DNA of 33,566 nt from Paracoccaceae bacterium (GTDB lineage Bacteria; Pseudomonadota; Alphaproteobacteria; Rhodobacterales; Rhodobacteraceae). Where the stretch lies: NCBI GenBank assembly GCA_009842205.1, contig VYFX01000082.1:1-33566 (forward strand). Reading direction: 5' to 3'. The number at the start of each line of letters is the position of its first letter. The first letter of the stretch is position 1. The notes under the pieces were generated by a model. The model saw only the letters and a list, made by a program, of their open reading frames with translations, searched no databases and was not told where the DNA came from. This document shows positions 25,538 through 33,566 of this stretch, piece by piece. The translations under genes were made by a program, and so were the position numbers.

Positions 25538-26389
25538 ATGAGAAAGAACAAAACAAATCCAATATTGACTGGTGTTATAGGGACACCTATTGGACACAGC
25601 CTATCCCCAGTAATCCATAATTACTGGATAGAAAAGTATGGTGAGAACGGGATATACATTCCCCTTGAAGTTTCTCGTACCCATTTCAGTGATGTAATCA
25701 AAATCCTGCCCAAAATGGGTTTTGTTGGTGTCAATATAACAATTCCCCACAAGGAAGCAGCACTGATGTGTGCCGATCTTGTTGCAGATAATGCTGCACT
25801 TTTGGGTGCAGCAAATACCCTGAGTTTGAGAAAAAACGGAAAAATTTATGCCAACAATACGGACGGATACGGATTCCTGCAGAATTTGAAGGAAACAGAG
25901 CCCACCTGGAGGGCAGTAACGGGACCGGCTTTGGTTCTTGGTGCTGGGGGTGGATCCAGAGCCATTATCTATACCCTGCTACGGGAAGGTGTTCCAAAAG
26001 TGTATCTGACAAACAGAACGATAGAAAGGGCAAAATTGCTGCAGAATGATTTGGGTAATAGGGTAAAAGTCATTGAATATGTCGATTTGGGAGCAGTCTT
26101 GAATGAAGTGACAATTATAGTTAACACAACCTCATTGGGCATGATTGGCCAGCCGGAAATGAAATTTCCTTACGACAGCCTGAATTACAGAACAATAGTT
26201 TACGATATTGTTTATAATCCCCTAAGGACAGATTTTCTCAAACAGGCCGAGATTAGGGGATGCAGGACTGTGGAAGGATTAGGGATGCTTCTCCATCAGG
26301 CAGCAAATTCATACCAGTTCTGGTTTGGAAAACTACCGGAAGTTACTCTCGAACTTAAAAATTTGGTAACTGAAAAGCTGAAAGCATGA
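25538..26389 (+). CDS. aroE: Shikimate dehydrogenase
   Basis: A protein of 283 residues from ATG 25538 (an upstream TTG at 25523 would add five). It reduces 3-dehydroshikimate with NADPH in aromatic amino acid synthesis. GHSLSPVIHN binds shikimate, the catalytic Lys is in NITIPHKEAA, NTDGYGF carries the conserved Asp, and LGAGGGSRA is the nucleotide loop. EGLGMLLHQA near the C-terminus is also typical. Its stop overlaps the coaE start (ATGA), so the genes are coupled. This pair and dnaQ are the right-hand side of the proposed origin. Confidence 0.95.
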   Translation: MRKNKTNPILTGVIGTPIGHSLSPVIHNYWIEKYGENGIYIPLEVSRTHFSDVIKILPKMGFVGVNITIPHKEAALMCADLVADNAALLGAANTLSLRKNGKIYANNTDGYGFLQNLKETEPTWRAVTGPALVLGAGGGSRAIIYTLLREGVPKVYLTNRTIERAKLLQNDLGNRVKVIEYVDLGAVLNEVTIIVNTTSLGMIGQPEMKFPYDSLNYRTIVYDIVYNPLRTDFLKQAEIRGCRTVEGLGMLLHQAANSYQFWFGKLPEVTLELKNLVTEKLKA

Positions 26390-26976
26390 AAGTTTTGGGA
26401 ATAACCGGCTCCATCGGTATGGGGAAAAGCACGGTATCCAGAATGTTTGAGCAATCAGGTGTTCCTGTATGGGAAGCGGATCGTGAAGTGAAGAAATTGT
26501 ATCGGGCTGGGGGCGAAGCGGTTGAGCCTTTAAGGGAGGCTTTTGGAGATGATATATTGGGACCTGATGGCATAGAAAAAGAAAAACTGAAGGAGAAAAT
26601 TCTGGATCGTCATGATCAAAAAAAGAAGCTTGAAGAAATTGTCCATCCATTGGTAAGAAAAAAAATGGAGGATTTTAAAGCACAATGTATAAATCAGAAG
26701 CACAAACTGGCAGCTCTTGAAATACCATTGCTTTTGGAATCTGATCTTCAGGATAAAGTCGATTATGTTGTTGTAGTCTCAGCTCCTGAAGAATTTCAGG
26801 AAAAACGCGTAATGGAAAGAAAAGGAATGACCCGTGAATGGTTCCAGAAAATCAAGAGTTGGCAACTTTCGGATGCAGAAAAACAACAAAGGGCAGATTT
26901 TGTAATCATTTCTGTTGGTTTGAAACAAACGAGGCTTCAGGTGAAGGAAGTCATAGCGAAAATCAAAACGGCTTAA
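26386..26976 (+). CDS. coaE: Dephospho-CoA kinase
   Basis: A 196-residue kinase that phosphorylates the 3'-hydroxyl of dephospho-CoA, the last step of CoA synthesis. The P-loop is GITGSIGMGKST (residues 5-16). Asp in WEADREVKKLY acts at the substrate site, and HPLVRK and EIPLLLES are family motifs, the last with the usual lid region after it. The length is normal. It overlaps aroE by four bases and is followed four bases later by dnaQ. Confidence 0.96.
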   Translation: MKVLGITGSIGMGKSTVSRMFEQSGVPVWEADREVKKLYRAGGEAVEPLREAFGDDILGPDGIEKEKLKEKILDRHDQKKKLEEIVHPLVRKKMEDFKAQCINQKHKLAALEIPLLLESDLQDKVDYVVVVSAPEEFQEKRVMERKGMTREWFQKIKSWQLSDAEKQQRADFVIISVGLKQTRLQVKEVIAKIKTA

Positions 26977-26980
26977 TACC

Positions 26981-27667
26981 ATGAGAGAGTTGATTTTAGA
27001 CATTGAAACCACTGGTTTGGACTTGGACAGCAATCGAATTATCGAAATAGGCATGATAGAACAAATCCATCATCAAAGAACTGGTATGGAATATCAGAGG
27101 TATATAAATCCAGAAAGGCTTATTGAGGAGGAAGCACTCAAGATTCACGGCATAAGCAATGAATTTCTGCAGGATAAGCCAAAATTCAGCGAAATTGCAG
27201 ATGAGTTCCTGGAGATCATTGGGGATTCAAATTTGGTTATTCACAATGCAGAGTTTGATGTGCCATTTATCAACAAGGAGTTACAACGCTGCGGTAAAGG
27301 AGAGATCGGGTTTGATCGGGTCGTGGATACACTGGAACTGGCACGTCGCTTTTTACCAAGCAAGGCACAACACAATCTGGATGCTCTCGGTAATCATTAC
27401 AGGTTAGACCTTTCAATCAGATCCATGCATGGTGCCTTGATTGATGCCCAGATATTGTCCGAAATATATAACAAACTGAATCAGGAAGGGGGAAAGGACC
27501 TCTTTGCGGATATTGATCCAACGGCAACAAAACAGACCAGGAAATTCCTTGAGAGATCGATTCCCATTAAATTTTCCATTACAGAGGAAGAGTTGGCATC
27601 TCATGAAGAATATGTGAATACAAATCTCGAACCCGATAATCTGTGGTCTCAAATTTCAGACAAATAA
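26981..27667 (+). CDS. dnaQ: DNA polymerase III epsilon subunit (proofreading exonuclease)
   Basis: A 228-residue 3'-5' exonuclease. Exo I is LDIETTGLD with Asp and Glu ligands, Exo II is VIHNAEFD, and Exo III is HGALIDAQI with His and Asp, so all DEDDh catalytic residues are present. The C-terminal tail of about 45 residues beyond the nuclease domain fits the alpha-subunit-binding region of DnaQ. The position after coaE is conserved in alphaproteobacteria. A short hairpin (27645-27679) spans its stop codon. Confidence 0.95.
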   Translation: MRELILDIETTGLDLDSNRIIEIGMIEQIHHQRTGMEYQRYINPERLIEEEALKIHGISNEFLQDKPKFSEIADEFLEIIGDSNLVIHNAEFDVPFINKELQRCGKGEIGFDRVVDTLELARRFLPSKAQHNLDALGNHYRLDLSIRSMHGALIDAQILSEIYNKLNQEGGKDLFADIDPTATKQTRKFLERSIPIKFSITEEELASHEEYVNTNLEPDNLWSQISDK

Positions 27668-27679
27668 ATTTCTGAGACC
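27645..27679 (+). terminator. Hairpin over the dnaQ stop codon
   Basis: GGTCTCA (27645-27651) pairs with TGAGACC (27673-27679) across 21 bases that include the TAA. No T-run follows. It may stabilise the 3' end of the aroE-coaE-dnaQ message or be a weak terminator. Confidence 0.35.
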
Positions 27680-27759
27680 TTGGTTGATTTGAAATTTCTG
27701 TTAATTTGGTAATCTATCAATCGCACCCAGTGGTTGTTTTTTTATTGAATGGGATATTT

Positions 27760-28332
27760 ATGAAAAATTCTGTACAGAATTGGAACACCCTATTGGATAG
27801 GGAAGATGTATTGATATTGGATACCGAAACAACGGGTTTCAAACCCGATTCTGAAGTTTTGCAGGTTTCGGCAATTGATACTACTGGTCAGACAAGGATT
27901 GACGAATATATCCTGCCGAATAAACCGATACCGAGGGAGGCTGCCAAAATCCATGGGCTGACGGAGGCCAAACTAAAGGATCTTAACGCCCAACCCTGGG
28001 CAAATCACCATGACAGGTTTACAGAACTAACCACAAGAATGGCAAAACTTGTACTGGTGTATAATTTGGACTTCGATACCAGATTGATTAGACAAACTTG
28101 TGAAATGCAATTGCCCCCAGTTTATTTTGTACCTTATAAAGGACGCTGTATAATGAAGGAGTATGCAGCCCATAGAAGGGTTCCCAACCAGTGGGGTTCA
28201 TGGAAATGGCATAAACTTGCGAACGCAGCAAGGTACGAAGGAGCCACAAACCAGCCAGACATTCACAATTCCTTGAATGATTGTGAAATTGTTTTGGATC
28301 TGATGAGAAAAGTTGTTAATCAAATTACCTAG
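27760..28332 (+). CDS. Second DnaQ-like 3'-5' exonuclease
   Basis: A protein of about 190 residues from ATG 27760, with GGGA as ribosome site; an upstream start at 27706 would add 18 residues. Exo I is ILDTETTGF, Exo II is LVYNLDFDTRL and Exo III is HNSLNDCEI, so the DEDDh set is complete. KIHGLTEAKL is the spacer motif of the family. It lacks the polymerase-binding tail of DnaQ. It may act in DNA repair or RNA or phage DNA degradation. It lies directly behind dnaQ, perhaps by old duplication, though the two differ greatly. Confidence 0.85.
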   Translation: MKNSVQNWNTLLDREDVLILDTETTGFKPDSEVLQVSAIDTTGQTRIDEYILPNKPIPREAAKIHGLTEAKLKDLNAQPWANHHDRFTELTTRMAKLVLVYNLDFDTRLIRQTCEMQLPPVYFVPYKGRCIMKEYAAHRRVPNQWGSWKWHKLANAARYEGATNQPDIHNSLNDCEIVLDLMRKVVNQIT

Positions 28333-28391
28333 CGTGATACAGAGCGATCAATACTAATCAAACCTTAGACTAGAAATTCCCAGGAGTCATC

Positions 28392-29039
28392 ATGAAATAT
28401 TTAAAGTATTTGGCCTTATCCTCGTTATTAATGATTGGATTAAGCCTTTCGACATCGCTACCAGCCAAATCAGTTGAAACTGCCATTTTTGCCGGGGGGT
28501 GTTTTTGGTGTGTAGAAAAGGATTTTGATTCGGTAGAAGGTGTCTTGGGTACAATATCGGGATTTACCGGAGGCAATAAGGATAATCCATCCTACAAGGA
28601 TGTAACCGCGGGAGGAACTGGGCATTATGAAGCGGTAAAGATTGATTATGATCCCTCCATTGTGTCGTACCAACAACTGGTAGACCTGTTCTGGCGCAGC
28701 ATTGACCCAACAGATGATGGCGGGCAGTTTTGTGACCGAGGACATTCCTACAGAACGGCTGTATTTGCTTTGGATGAAGAACAGGAGAAGATAGCGCTGG
28801 CTTCAAGGGCAGAAGCACAGGAGGCATTGGGTATGCAGATCGTGACCCAAATCCTAGACGCTGGAGAATTTTTCCCGGCAGGAGACTACCATCAGGGATA
28901 TTATAATAGCAAGGAACGAATCGTAACTCGTTTTGGCGTGCTAACAAAAGCCCAAGCCTACAAAAGATACCGCAAAGGTTGTGGCAGAGATGCCAGAGTT
29001 AAGGAACTGTGGGGAGATGCAGCAGTTTTTGCCAAATAG
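28392..29039 (+). CDS. msrA: Peptide methionine-S-sulfoxide reductase MsrA, exported
   Basis: A 215-residue enzyme that reduces S-methionine sulfoxide in proteins. A signal peptide of about 26 residues (KYLKYLALSSLLMIGLSLS then LPAKS) precedes the domain, so it should act in the periplasm. The catalytic Cys37 is in GGCFWC, followed by GGTGHYEAV and YHQGYY. A cysteine near 198 (KGCGRD) is a likely resolving cysteine. The length without signal is usual. An AGGAG ribosome site lies seven bases before the ATG. No msrB is nearby, nor an obvious electron donor. Confidence 0.93.
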   Translation: MKYLKYLALSSLLMIGLSLSTSLPAKSVETAIFAGGCFWCVEKDFDSVEGVLGTISGFTGGNKDNPSYKDVTAGGTGHYEAVKIDYDPSIVSYQQLVDLFWRSIDPTDDGGQFCDRGHSYRTAVFALDEEQEKIALASRAEAQEALGMQIVTQILDAGEFFPAGDYHQGYYNSKERIVTRFGVLTKAQAYKRYRKGCGRDARVKELWGDAAVFAK

Positions 29040-29117
29040 CATTAGGGAAGTTGTTCACAAAGAATTTCCATAAGAAGAATAGAATTTACGGTAAATGATT
29101 ACCTGTGCTGGCGAATA

Positions 29118-29402
29118 TCAATTCATCAGAAAGAGATTAGCCAATAATTGCCTGACAACAATTATGCCAACGATAAGAACCAGGGGAGACAGATCAATTG
29201 CCCCTGTATTTGGCAGGTAGGGCCTAATCTTGCTGTAAATCGGATAAAGAAGTCTTTCCAACAAGCCCCAAAGATTCCTGATAAACTGGTTGTTGGGATC
29301 AAAAACATTCATACTGATCAACCAACTCATCAGGGCATGTGCAATTACAACCCACCAAAGTATATCGAGCAGTAAATAAATCAGATTAATTATAAGTACC
29401 AT
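29118..29402 (-). CDS. YggT family membrane protein
   Basis: A 94-residue protein with an N-terminal membrane helix (about 3-25), the family motif FDPNNQFIRNLWGLLERLLYPI-like region (quoted in part: NPVxxFL equivalent DPNNQFIRN), an amphipathic part, and a C-terminal helix (73-92). Related proteins are linked to osmotic shock resistance or to the cytochrome and chloroplast CCB3 assembly families. It is encoded alone on the minus strand inside an otherwise plus-strand run, so it must have its own promoter. The start ATG at 29402 is clear. Confidence 0.88.
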   Translation of the reverse strand: MVLIINLIYLLLDILWWVVIAHALMSWLISMNVFDPNNQFIRNLWGLLERLLYPIYSKIRPYLPNTGAIDLSPLVLIVGIIVVRQLLANLFLMN

Positions 29403-29590
29403 TTAACACCTTTTCTCTTCACAGAATCATTTAAACCAAGGTTAGGCAAATTCAAGTTTAACACATCATTCCCCTTATCATCAAATTCGTATATTACTGA
29501 ATAATCTTAATCAAAAGAATTTACGGTTGAAAATCCTGTAAATCAGAATGTAATTGTATTGAGTTTATATAATCAGAAGGCAGCAGTAAC

Positions 29591-30493
29591 ATGAAGTCAC
29601 CAAAATTGTTATCATTTATCTCTTTGGCTACAGTACTTTTGCTGGCCGTTACCTCGCCATTATGGTCAGAGGAAAAGGCCAACCAATTGTTTGGAGCAAA
29701 GTTGGAAGGCACAAAAGGCGTTCCTGAACCTATTGGAAGTTATGCCAAGGGCTGTCTTGCAGGGGGTGTTTTGCTACCTGAAACAGGACCCACTTGGCAG
29801 GCCATGAGATTAAGTCGTAACAGAAACTGGGGACACCCGTTTTTGATTGATTTTATTATCGATTTGAGTGAAGAGGCAAAGGAAATTGGTTGGAATGGCC
29901 TTTATGTTGGTGATCTTACGCAACCACGAGGCGGACCCATGACATCTGGGCATGCTTCTCACCAAATCGGCCTTGATGTGGATATTTGGATGCTTCCCCC
30001 GGGAAGGCTGGATTTAACCAGGCAGGAAAGGGAGGAAATCAGTTCGATTTCAATTCGATCAGCCGATCAGAAAAATGTAACCGACAATTGGACGGATTCA
30101 CACATGGAACTTCTAAAGGCTGCTGCAAAGGATTCGAGAGTTGACAGGATTTTTGTTGCCGCTGCAGCCAAAATAGACATGTGTAACAAGGCTGGCGAGG
30201 ACAGGATGTGGTTGCAAAAGATAAGACCCTATTATGGCCACAACTACCATTTCCATGTGCGATTAGTATGTCCGGAATCATCTACCAATTGTATAACCCA
30301 AACGCCCACGGTCAATGAATTGTCCAAGGGTGGGGATGGTTGTGATGAAAATCTGTATTATTGGGTATCCGACTACTTTCTTGATTTAATGAAAAAACCG
30401 CGAGACCCCGATGCTCCTCCACCCAGAACTGTCAGGGATTATGTCATGGCTGATTTGCCTGAAGAATGTGAAGCCGTGTTGAATGCCTCTTAA
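29591..30493 (+). CDS. mepA: Penicillin-insensitive murein endopeptidase MepA
   Basis: A 300-residue periplasmic peptidoglycan hydrolase that cuts D-alanyl-meso-diaminopimelyl bonds. A signal peptide covers about residues 1-26, ending near LWSEE. The zinc motif is SGHASHQIGLDVD, with His121 and Asp131, and the second part is HNYHFHVRL near 225, giving the HxH ligands. The length is a little above E. coli MepA (274). Cysteines near the C-terminus (CPESSTNC) may form disulfides. The gene lies before dapD and dapE, whose product meso-DAP is the cross-link residue it cuts; the order is of interest but may be chance. Confidence 0.93.
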   Translation: MKSPKLLSFISLATVLLLAVTSPLWSEEKANQLFGAKLEGTKGVPEPIGSYAKGCLAGGVLLPETGPTWQAMRLSRNRNWGHPFLIDFIIDLSEEAKEIGWNGLYVGDLTQPRGGPMTSGHASHQIGLDVDIWMLPPGRLDLTRQEREEISSISIRSADQKNVTDNWTDSHMELLKAAAKDSRVDRIFVAAAAKIDMCNKAGEDRMWLQKIRPYYGHNYHFHVRLVCPESSTNCITQTPTVNELSKGGDGCDENLYYWVSDYFLDLMKKPRDPDAPPPRTVRDYVMADLPEECEAVLNAS

Positions 30494-30579
30494 AGAGCAA
30501 GAGGATTACTCTACTTTACATTGGTTTAACTATATACCCTCACATATTATTGTTTGGCTTGAAAGGATAGGAATTGAAT

Positions 30580-31407
30580 ATGCAAGCAAATGAACTGGAA
30601 ATTGCCATTGAAAAGGCTTGGGAAAACCGGGCAGACATCAACCCGGGAACTACCGGCCCGACCAGAAATGCCATAACCCAAACCCTTGAAGGATTGGATA
30701 AGGGTAAAATCCGTGTAGCTGAACGGGAAGCCGATGGAACATGGGTTGTAAACCAATGGGCAAAAAAGGCAGTATTGCTCGGATTTCGTCTTCAGGATAT
30801 GGAACCGCAGGAAGGAGGTCCGCAGAATTCAACCTGGTGGGACAAGGTCGATTCCAAGTTCAAGGGTTGGGGATCGGATGATTGGCAGAAAGCAGGTTTC
30901 CGCGCCGTACCGAACTGTATCGTTCGAAAGTCTGCCTATATTGCTCCCGGGGTCGTTCTGATGCCCTCATTTGTAAATCTCGGCGCCTATGTTGATGAGG
31001 GTACCATGGTTGACACCTGGGCAACAGTTGGATCTTGTGCACAAATTGGTAAAAATGTTCATCTTTCAGGAGGAGCAGGTATCGGTGGTGTATTGGAACC
31101 CATGCAGGCAGGACCAACAATAATCGAGGATAATTGCTTTATCGGAGCCAGGTCCGAAGTCGTGGAGGGTGTTATCGTAAGAGAAGGTTCCGTAGTGGGA
31201 ATGGGGGTATATATTGGCCAATCCACCAAGATCTTTGATCGAACTACAGGCAAGATATCCTACGGTGAAATTCCACCATACTCGGTTGTTGTTTCAGGAT
31301 CCTTGCCCAGTACCAACAATGTCAACCTGTATTGTGCTGTGATCGTCAAGAACGTGGATGCAAAAACACGCAGCAAAACATCAATCAATGAACTCTTGCG
31401 GGATTAA
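30580..31407 (+). CDS. dapD: 2,3,4,5-tetrahydropyridine-2,6-dicarboxylate N-succinyltransferase
   Basis: A 275-residue enzyme of the succinylase branch of lysine and meso-DAP synthesis. The N-terminal helical domain ([12 protein letters not shown]) is followed by the left-handed beta-helix made of hexapeptide repeats, with [18 protein letters not shown] and [23 protein letters not shown] as strong matches. ATG at 30580 is preferred over a TTG two codons before, with AGGA upstream. It forms an operon with dapE, 30 bases downstream. Confidence 0.96.
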   Translation: MQANELEIAIEKAWENRADINPGTTGPTRNAITQTLEGLDKGKIRVAEREADGTWVVNQWAKKAVLLGFRLQDMEPQEGGPQNSTWWDKVDSKFKGWGSDDWQKAGFRAVPNCIVRKSAYIAPGVVLMPSFVNLGAYVDEGTMVDTWATVGSCAQIGKNVHLSGGAGIGGVLEPMQAGPTIIEDNCFIGARSEVVEGVIVREGSVVGMGVYIGQSTKIFDRTTGKISYGEIPPYSVVVSGSLPSTNNVNLYCAVIVKNVDAKTRSKTSINELLRD

Positions 31408-31437
31408 TTCCACGCTGTTCCCTTGCTCTGAGGTCGC

Positions 31438-32583
31438 ATGTCCTACAATCTGGTTGATCCGGTAAAACTCACGCAACAGCTGGTACAATGTAAATCGGTA
31501 ACTCCCCTCGAAGGCGGTGCCCTTCAGCTTTTGTCCGATGTACTTGCCCAAGCCAATTTCAGTTGTACAAGGGTTGATCGCAACGGTATCCCAAATCTGT
31601 TCGCACGGTGGGGGACAGAGGGCCCCGTTTTTGGATTTAATGGGCATACTGACACGGTTCCAGTTGGTGATCTTGATGCTTGGTCGGTAGATCCCTTTGG
31701 TGGTGAAATAAAACAGGAAAAACTATGGGGAAGAGGATCTGCGGACATGAAATCCGGGGTCGCTGCCTTTGTAGCTGCTGCGGTGTCTTTTGTCCATGAA
31801 TCACCCCCGAAGGGTTCCCTGATAATTACCATCACAGGAGATGAAGAGGCCCGTGCACTGGATGGTACCAGCGCCATATTCGACTGGATGGAAGCCCAAA
31901 ACCAGAAAATGGATGTCTGTATTGTAGGGGAACCAACCTGTCCGGAGATAATGGGAGAAGCCATCAAGATCGGTAGAAGGGGATCCCTGTCGGTCAAAAT
32001 TATCATGCTTGGAGTTCAGGGACATTCGGCTTATCCGGAACGATACATAAATCCTGTCGAGGCCATGGTTCATCTGGGCTATCAACTTACATCCGCGAAA
32101 CTGGACGAAGGCACTGACAACTTTCAACCATCAAACCTGGCCTTGTCTTCCATTGAGACAGGAAACAAAACTTCCAATATTGTTCCTGCGAGGTGTACGG
32201 CATTATTGAACATCCGCTTCAGTGATCAACATTCATCAAAAAGCCTTTTGAAATGGATCCGGGACGAAGTAAACAGTGTTGCTTCAGATCATAAATGTGA
32301 AGGAAAAATGGAAGTACTTTCATCTGCAGAAAGTTTTATAACTCCAAAAGGGGATTTTACTGATCTGGTTGCCAACGCCGTATACAAGACCATTGGTAAA
32401 CAACCGGAACTTTCCACTTCTGGCGGAACTTCGGATGCCAGATTCATTATACACCATTGTCCCGTGGTTGAAGTTGGACTAGTTGGTAAAACCATACATC
32501 AGGTGGATGAACATGTGGAAATCCAGCAAATCAGGGATCTGAAATCTGTTTATGTTCAATGCCTCAAGGATTATTTCAGTTAG
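31438..32583 (+). CDS. dapE: Succinyl-diaminopimelate desuccinylase
   Basis: A 381-residue M20-family metallohydrolase, next step after DapD/ArgD. Metal ligands are seen in FNGHTDTVPVGD (His, Asp), GRGSADMKSGVA (Asp), ITGDEEA (Glu-Glu), VGEPTC (Glu) and a C-terminal His in GKTIHQVDEHV. The STSGGTSDARFI segment is diagnostic of DapE against ArgE. The length is normal. The final 32 bases overlap the next gene in another frame. Confidence 0.96.
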   Translation: MSYNLVDPVKLTQQLVQCKSVTPLEGGALQLLSDVLAQANFSCTRVDRNGIPNLFARWGTEGPVFGFNGHTDTVPVGDLDAWSVDPFGGEIKQEKLWGRGSADMKSGVAAFVAAAVSFVHESPPKGSLIITITGDEEARALDGTSAIFDWMEAQNQKMDVCIVGEPTCPEIMGEAIKIGRRGSLSVKIIMLGVQGHSAYPERYINPVEAMVHLGYQLTSAKLDEGTDNFQPSNLALSSIETGNKTSNIVPARCTALLNIRFSDQHSSKSLLKWIRDEVNSVASDHKCEGKMEVLSSAESFITPKGDFTDLVANAVYKTIGKQPELSTSGGTSDARFIIHHCPVVEVGLVGKTIHQVDEHVEIQQIRDLKSVYVQCLKDYFS

Positions 32584-33184
32584 GCCCGACCGAACCCGTC
32601 TGGTCATTTTAGTCAAGGAACCAGTTCCGGGGACAGTTAAAACCCGTCTCGCAAAGGAACTTGGAACCATTGATGCAACAAAATGGTACCGGAATGAATG
32701 TCGAAAAACGATCAATCGCTTGGCCAGAGATCCCCGATGGGATACCTATTTGGCAGTTTCACCCGATAAAGCAGGCATGTCCAGCAGGGCTTGGACTACG
32801 CAAATTCCCAGAATAGCCCAGGGATCAGGTCATTTGGGCAGCCGACTGAAGCAGGTATTTCGGCAAATGTTGCCTGGTTCAACAATAATCATCGGTTCTG
32901 ACATACCTGGTATCAAGGCTTCTCAAATTGCCACGACAGCAAAGGCCATGCAGAAGTATGATGCATATTTGGGACCCTCACCGGATGGAGGTTTCTGGTT
33001 GATTGGACATACAGGCAGGAGAAGTCTATCGTCAAAGGCTCTTGAAAACGTAAGGTGGTCAACGGAATTTGCCATGGATGATACCATCAATTCCCTGGGG
33101 CAATTTTCGGTGGGGATTGGCGAGGTAATGTCAGATGTCGATAACCTCGCAGATTTGTATAACAATCCTCATACACGATTGTAA
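32552..33184 (+). CDS. DUF2064/TIGR04282-type glycosyltransferase-like protein
   Basis: A 210-residue protein of the DUF2064 family, with a nucleotide-sugar-transferase-like fold. VKEPVPGTVKTRLAKELG near residue 20, IIGSDIPGI near 113 and LGPSPDGGFWLIG near 140 are the family motifs. Some members sit in arsenosugar clusters, but no such gene is seen here, so the substrate is unknown. It overlaps dapE by 32 bases and is probably read from the same message. A start inside dapE at 32552 is the one available ATG in reach; a GTG or TTG nearer the conserved part would shorten the overlap. Confidence 0.88.
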   Translation: MFNASRIISVRPDRTRLVILVKEPVPGTVKTRLAKELGTIDATKWYRNECRKTINRLARDPRWDTYLAVSPDKAGMSSRAWTTQIPRIAQGSGHLGSRLKQVFRQMLPGSTIIIGSDIPGIKASQIATTAKAMQKYDAYLGPSPDGGFWLIGHTGRRSLSSKALENVRWSTEFAMDDTINSLGQFSVGIGEVMSDVDNLADLYNNPHTRL

Positions 33185-33566
33185 TATTTTAGAATCTGTA
33201 TCTTGAGTCATAGGGATAACGAATTAACACAATAACAATTTTTGTATTAAATTGTTTACCCAGTCTGTTGAGAGTACACTAAACTTTTCGACTTAAGGAA
33301 CAGGGTCATAGCCAAAGGAGAATTATATATTTAGGTTGACAAACCCCTATCGTGGCAAAAACCGCCCCTTGCTATTCGTTGTTCTTTGAAGAATTACTGC
33401 TTGATAATTTTAATTATTAAGTGCCAGTGTTATTTCTAACGAGGCAACAATTAGCATTGTTGGGGAACAAGGGAAAGCATTTGCCAAATTTAATTCGGGA
33501 TTGTATTATCCTTGCAACAGTCATGATTCCAGGACGTTCATGTCAGGCTGGATTTTGACCGGAAGC
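33185..33566 (+). other. Terminal stretch without a supported gene
   Basis: These 382 AT-rich bases hold no long open frame. TTGACA at 33336-33341 looks like a -35 element, and GTTCTTTGAA at 33381-33390 recalls the boxA-like element of rRNA leaders. No 16S start motif is present before the window ends. An ATG at 33540 opens a nine-codon frame to the edge and cannot be judged. Confidence 0.3.

Noticed and set aside
33540-33566. Start of a gene at the right edge (ATG 33540)
   Set aside because: Only nine codons are visible, so it cannot be told from chance.
1-33566. tRNA, rRNA, CRISPR array or insertion sequence ends
   Set aside because: No tRNA T-loop pattern, regular repeat array, transposase or matching terminal inverted repeats were seen by eye.

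Overview
The window looks like chromosomal DNA of an alphaproteobacterium of low to moderate GC, probably a free-living heterotroph. The best evidence is gene order. Reading leftwards, rho, mnmE, mnmG and rsmG form one block with hemJ upstream; reading rightwards, aroE, coaE and dnaQ form another. In Caulobacter and relatives these same blocks flank the chromosomal origin. HemJ (instead of HemG/HemY), DapD/DapE lysine synthesis and a periplasmic MepA endopeptidase fit a Gram-negative alphaproteobacterium.

Region 1 (about 1-11,930) is a sugar or polyol uptake and oxidation locus. It holds a CUT1-type ABC importer (binding protein, two permeases, MalK-like ATPase), then SDR dehydrogenase, GMC flavoprotein oxidoreductase, DUF993 aldolase-like protein and a LacI-family repressor, then a Gfo/Idh/MocA dehydrogenase and a family I CoA-transferase. 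Five copies of a LacI-type operator (TGGAANNYTYCA; two copies are perfect or near-perfect TTGGAACGTTCCAA) lie in front of all three transcription units, so they probably form one regulon. No sugar kinase is present. Three redox enzymes, a Schiff-base aldolase candidate and a CoA-transferase suggest a non-phosphorylative route that I cannot match to a described pathway.

Region 2 (about 11,930-14,745) is an accessory islet: an unknown 100-residue protein, a serine resolvase gene interrupted by an in-frame stop, a HEPN/AbiU2-like protein whose start overlaps the resolvase stop, and a small membrane protein.

Region 3 (14,745-17,294) carries an SDR that lacks the usual Tyr/Lys pair, a solitary N6-adenine-type DNA methyltransferase, and a CinA/MoaB-domain protein convergent with rsmG.

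Region 4 (17,291-25,195, all on the minus strand) is lysR, an MBL-fold hydrolase, hemJ, rho, mnmE, mnmG and rsmG. Region 5 (25,196-25,537) is an AT-rich divergent gap that I propose as a candidate oriC by position. Region 6 (25,538-33,184) is aroE, coaE, dnaQ, a second DnaQ-like exonuclease, a secreted MsrA, a minus-strand YggT, MepA, dapD, dapE and a DUF2064 protein. The last 380 bases contain no gene I can support. I found no tRNA, rRNA or CRISPR array by eye.
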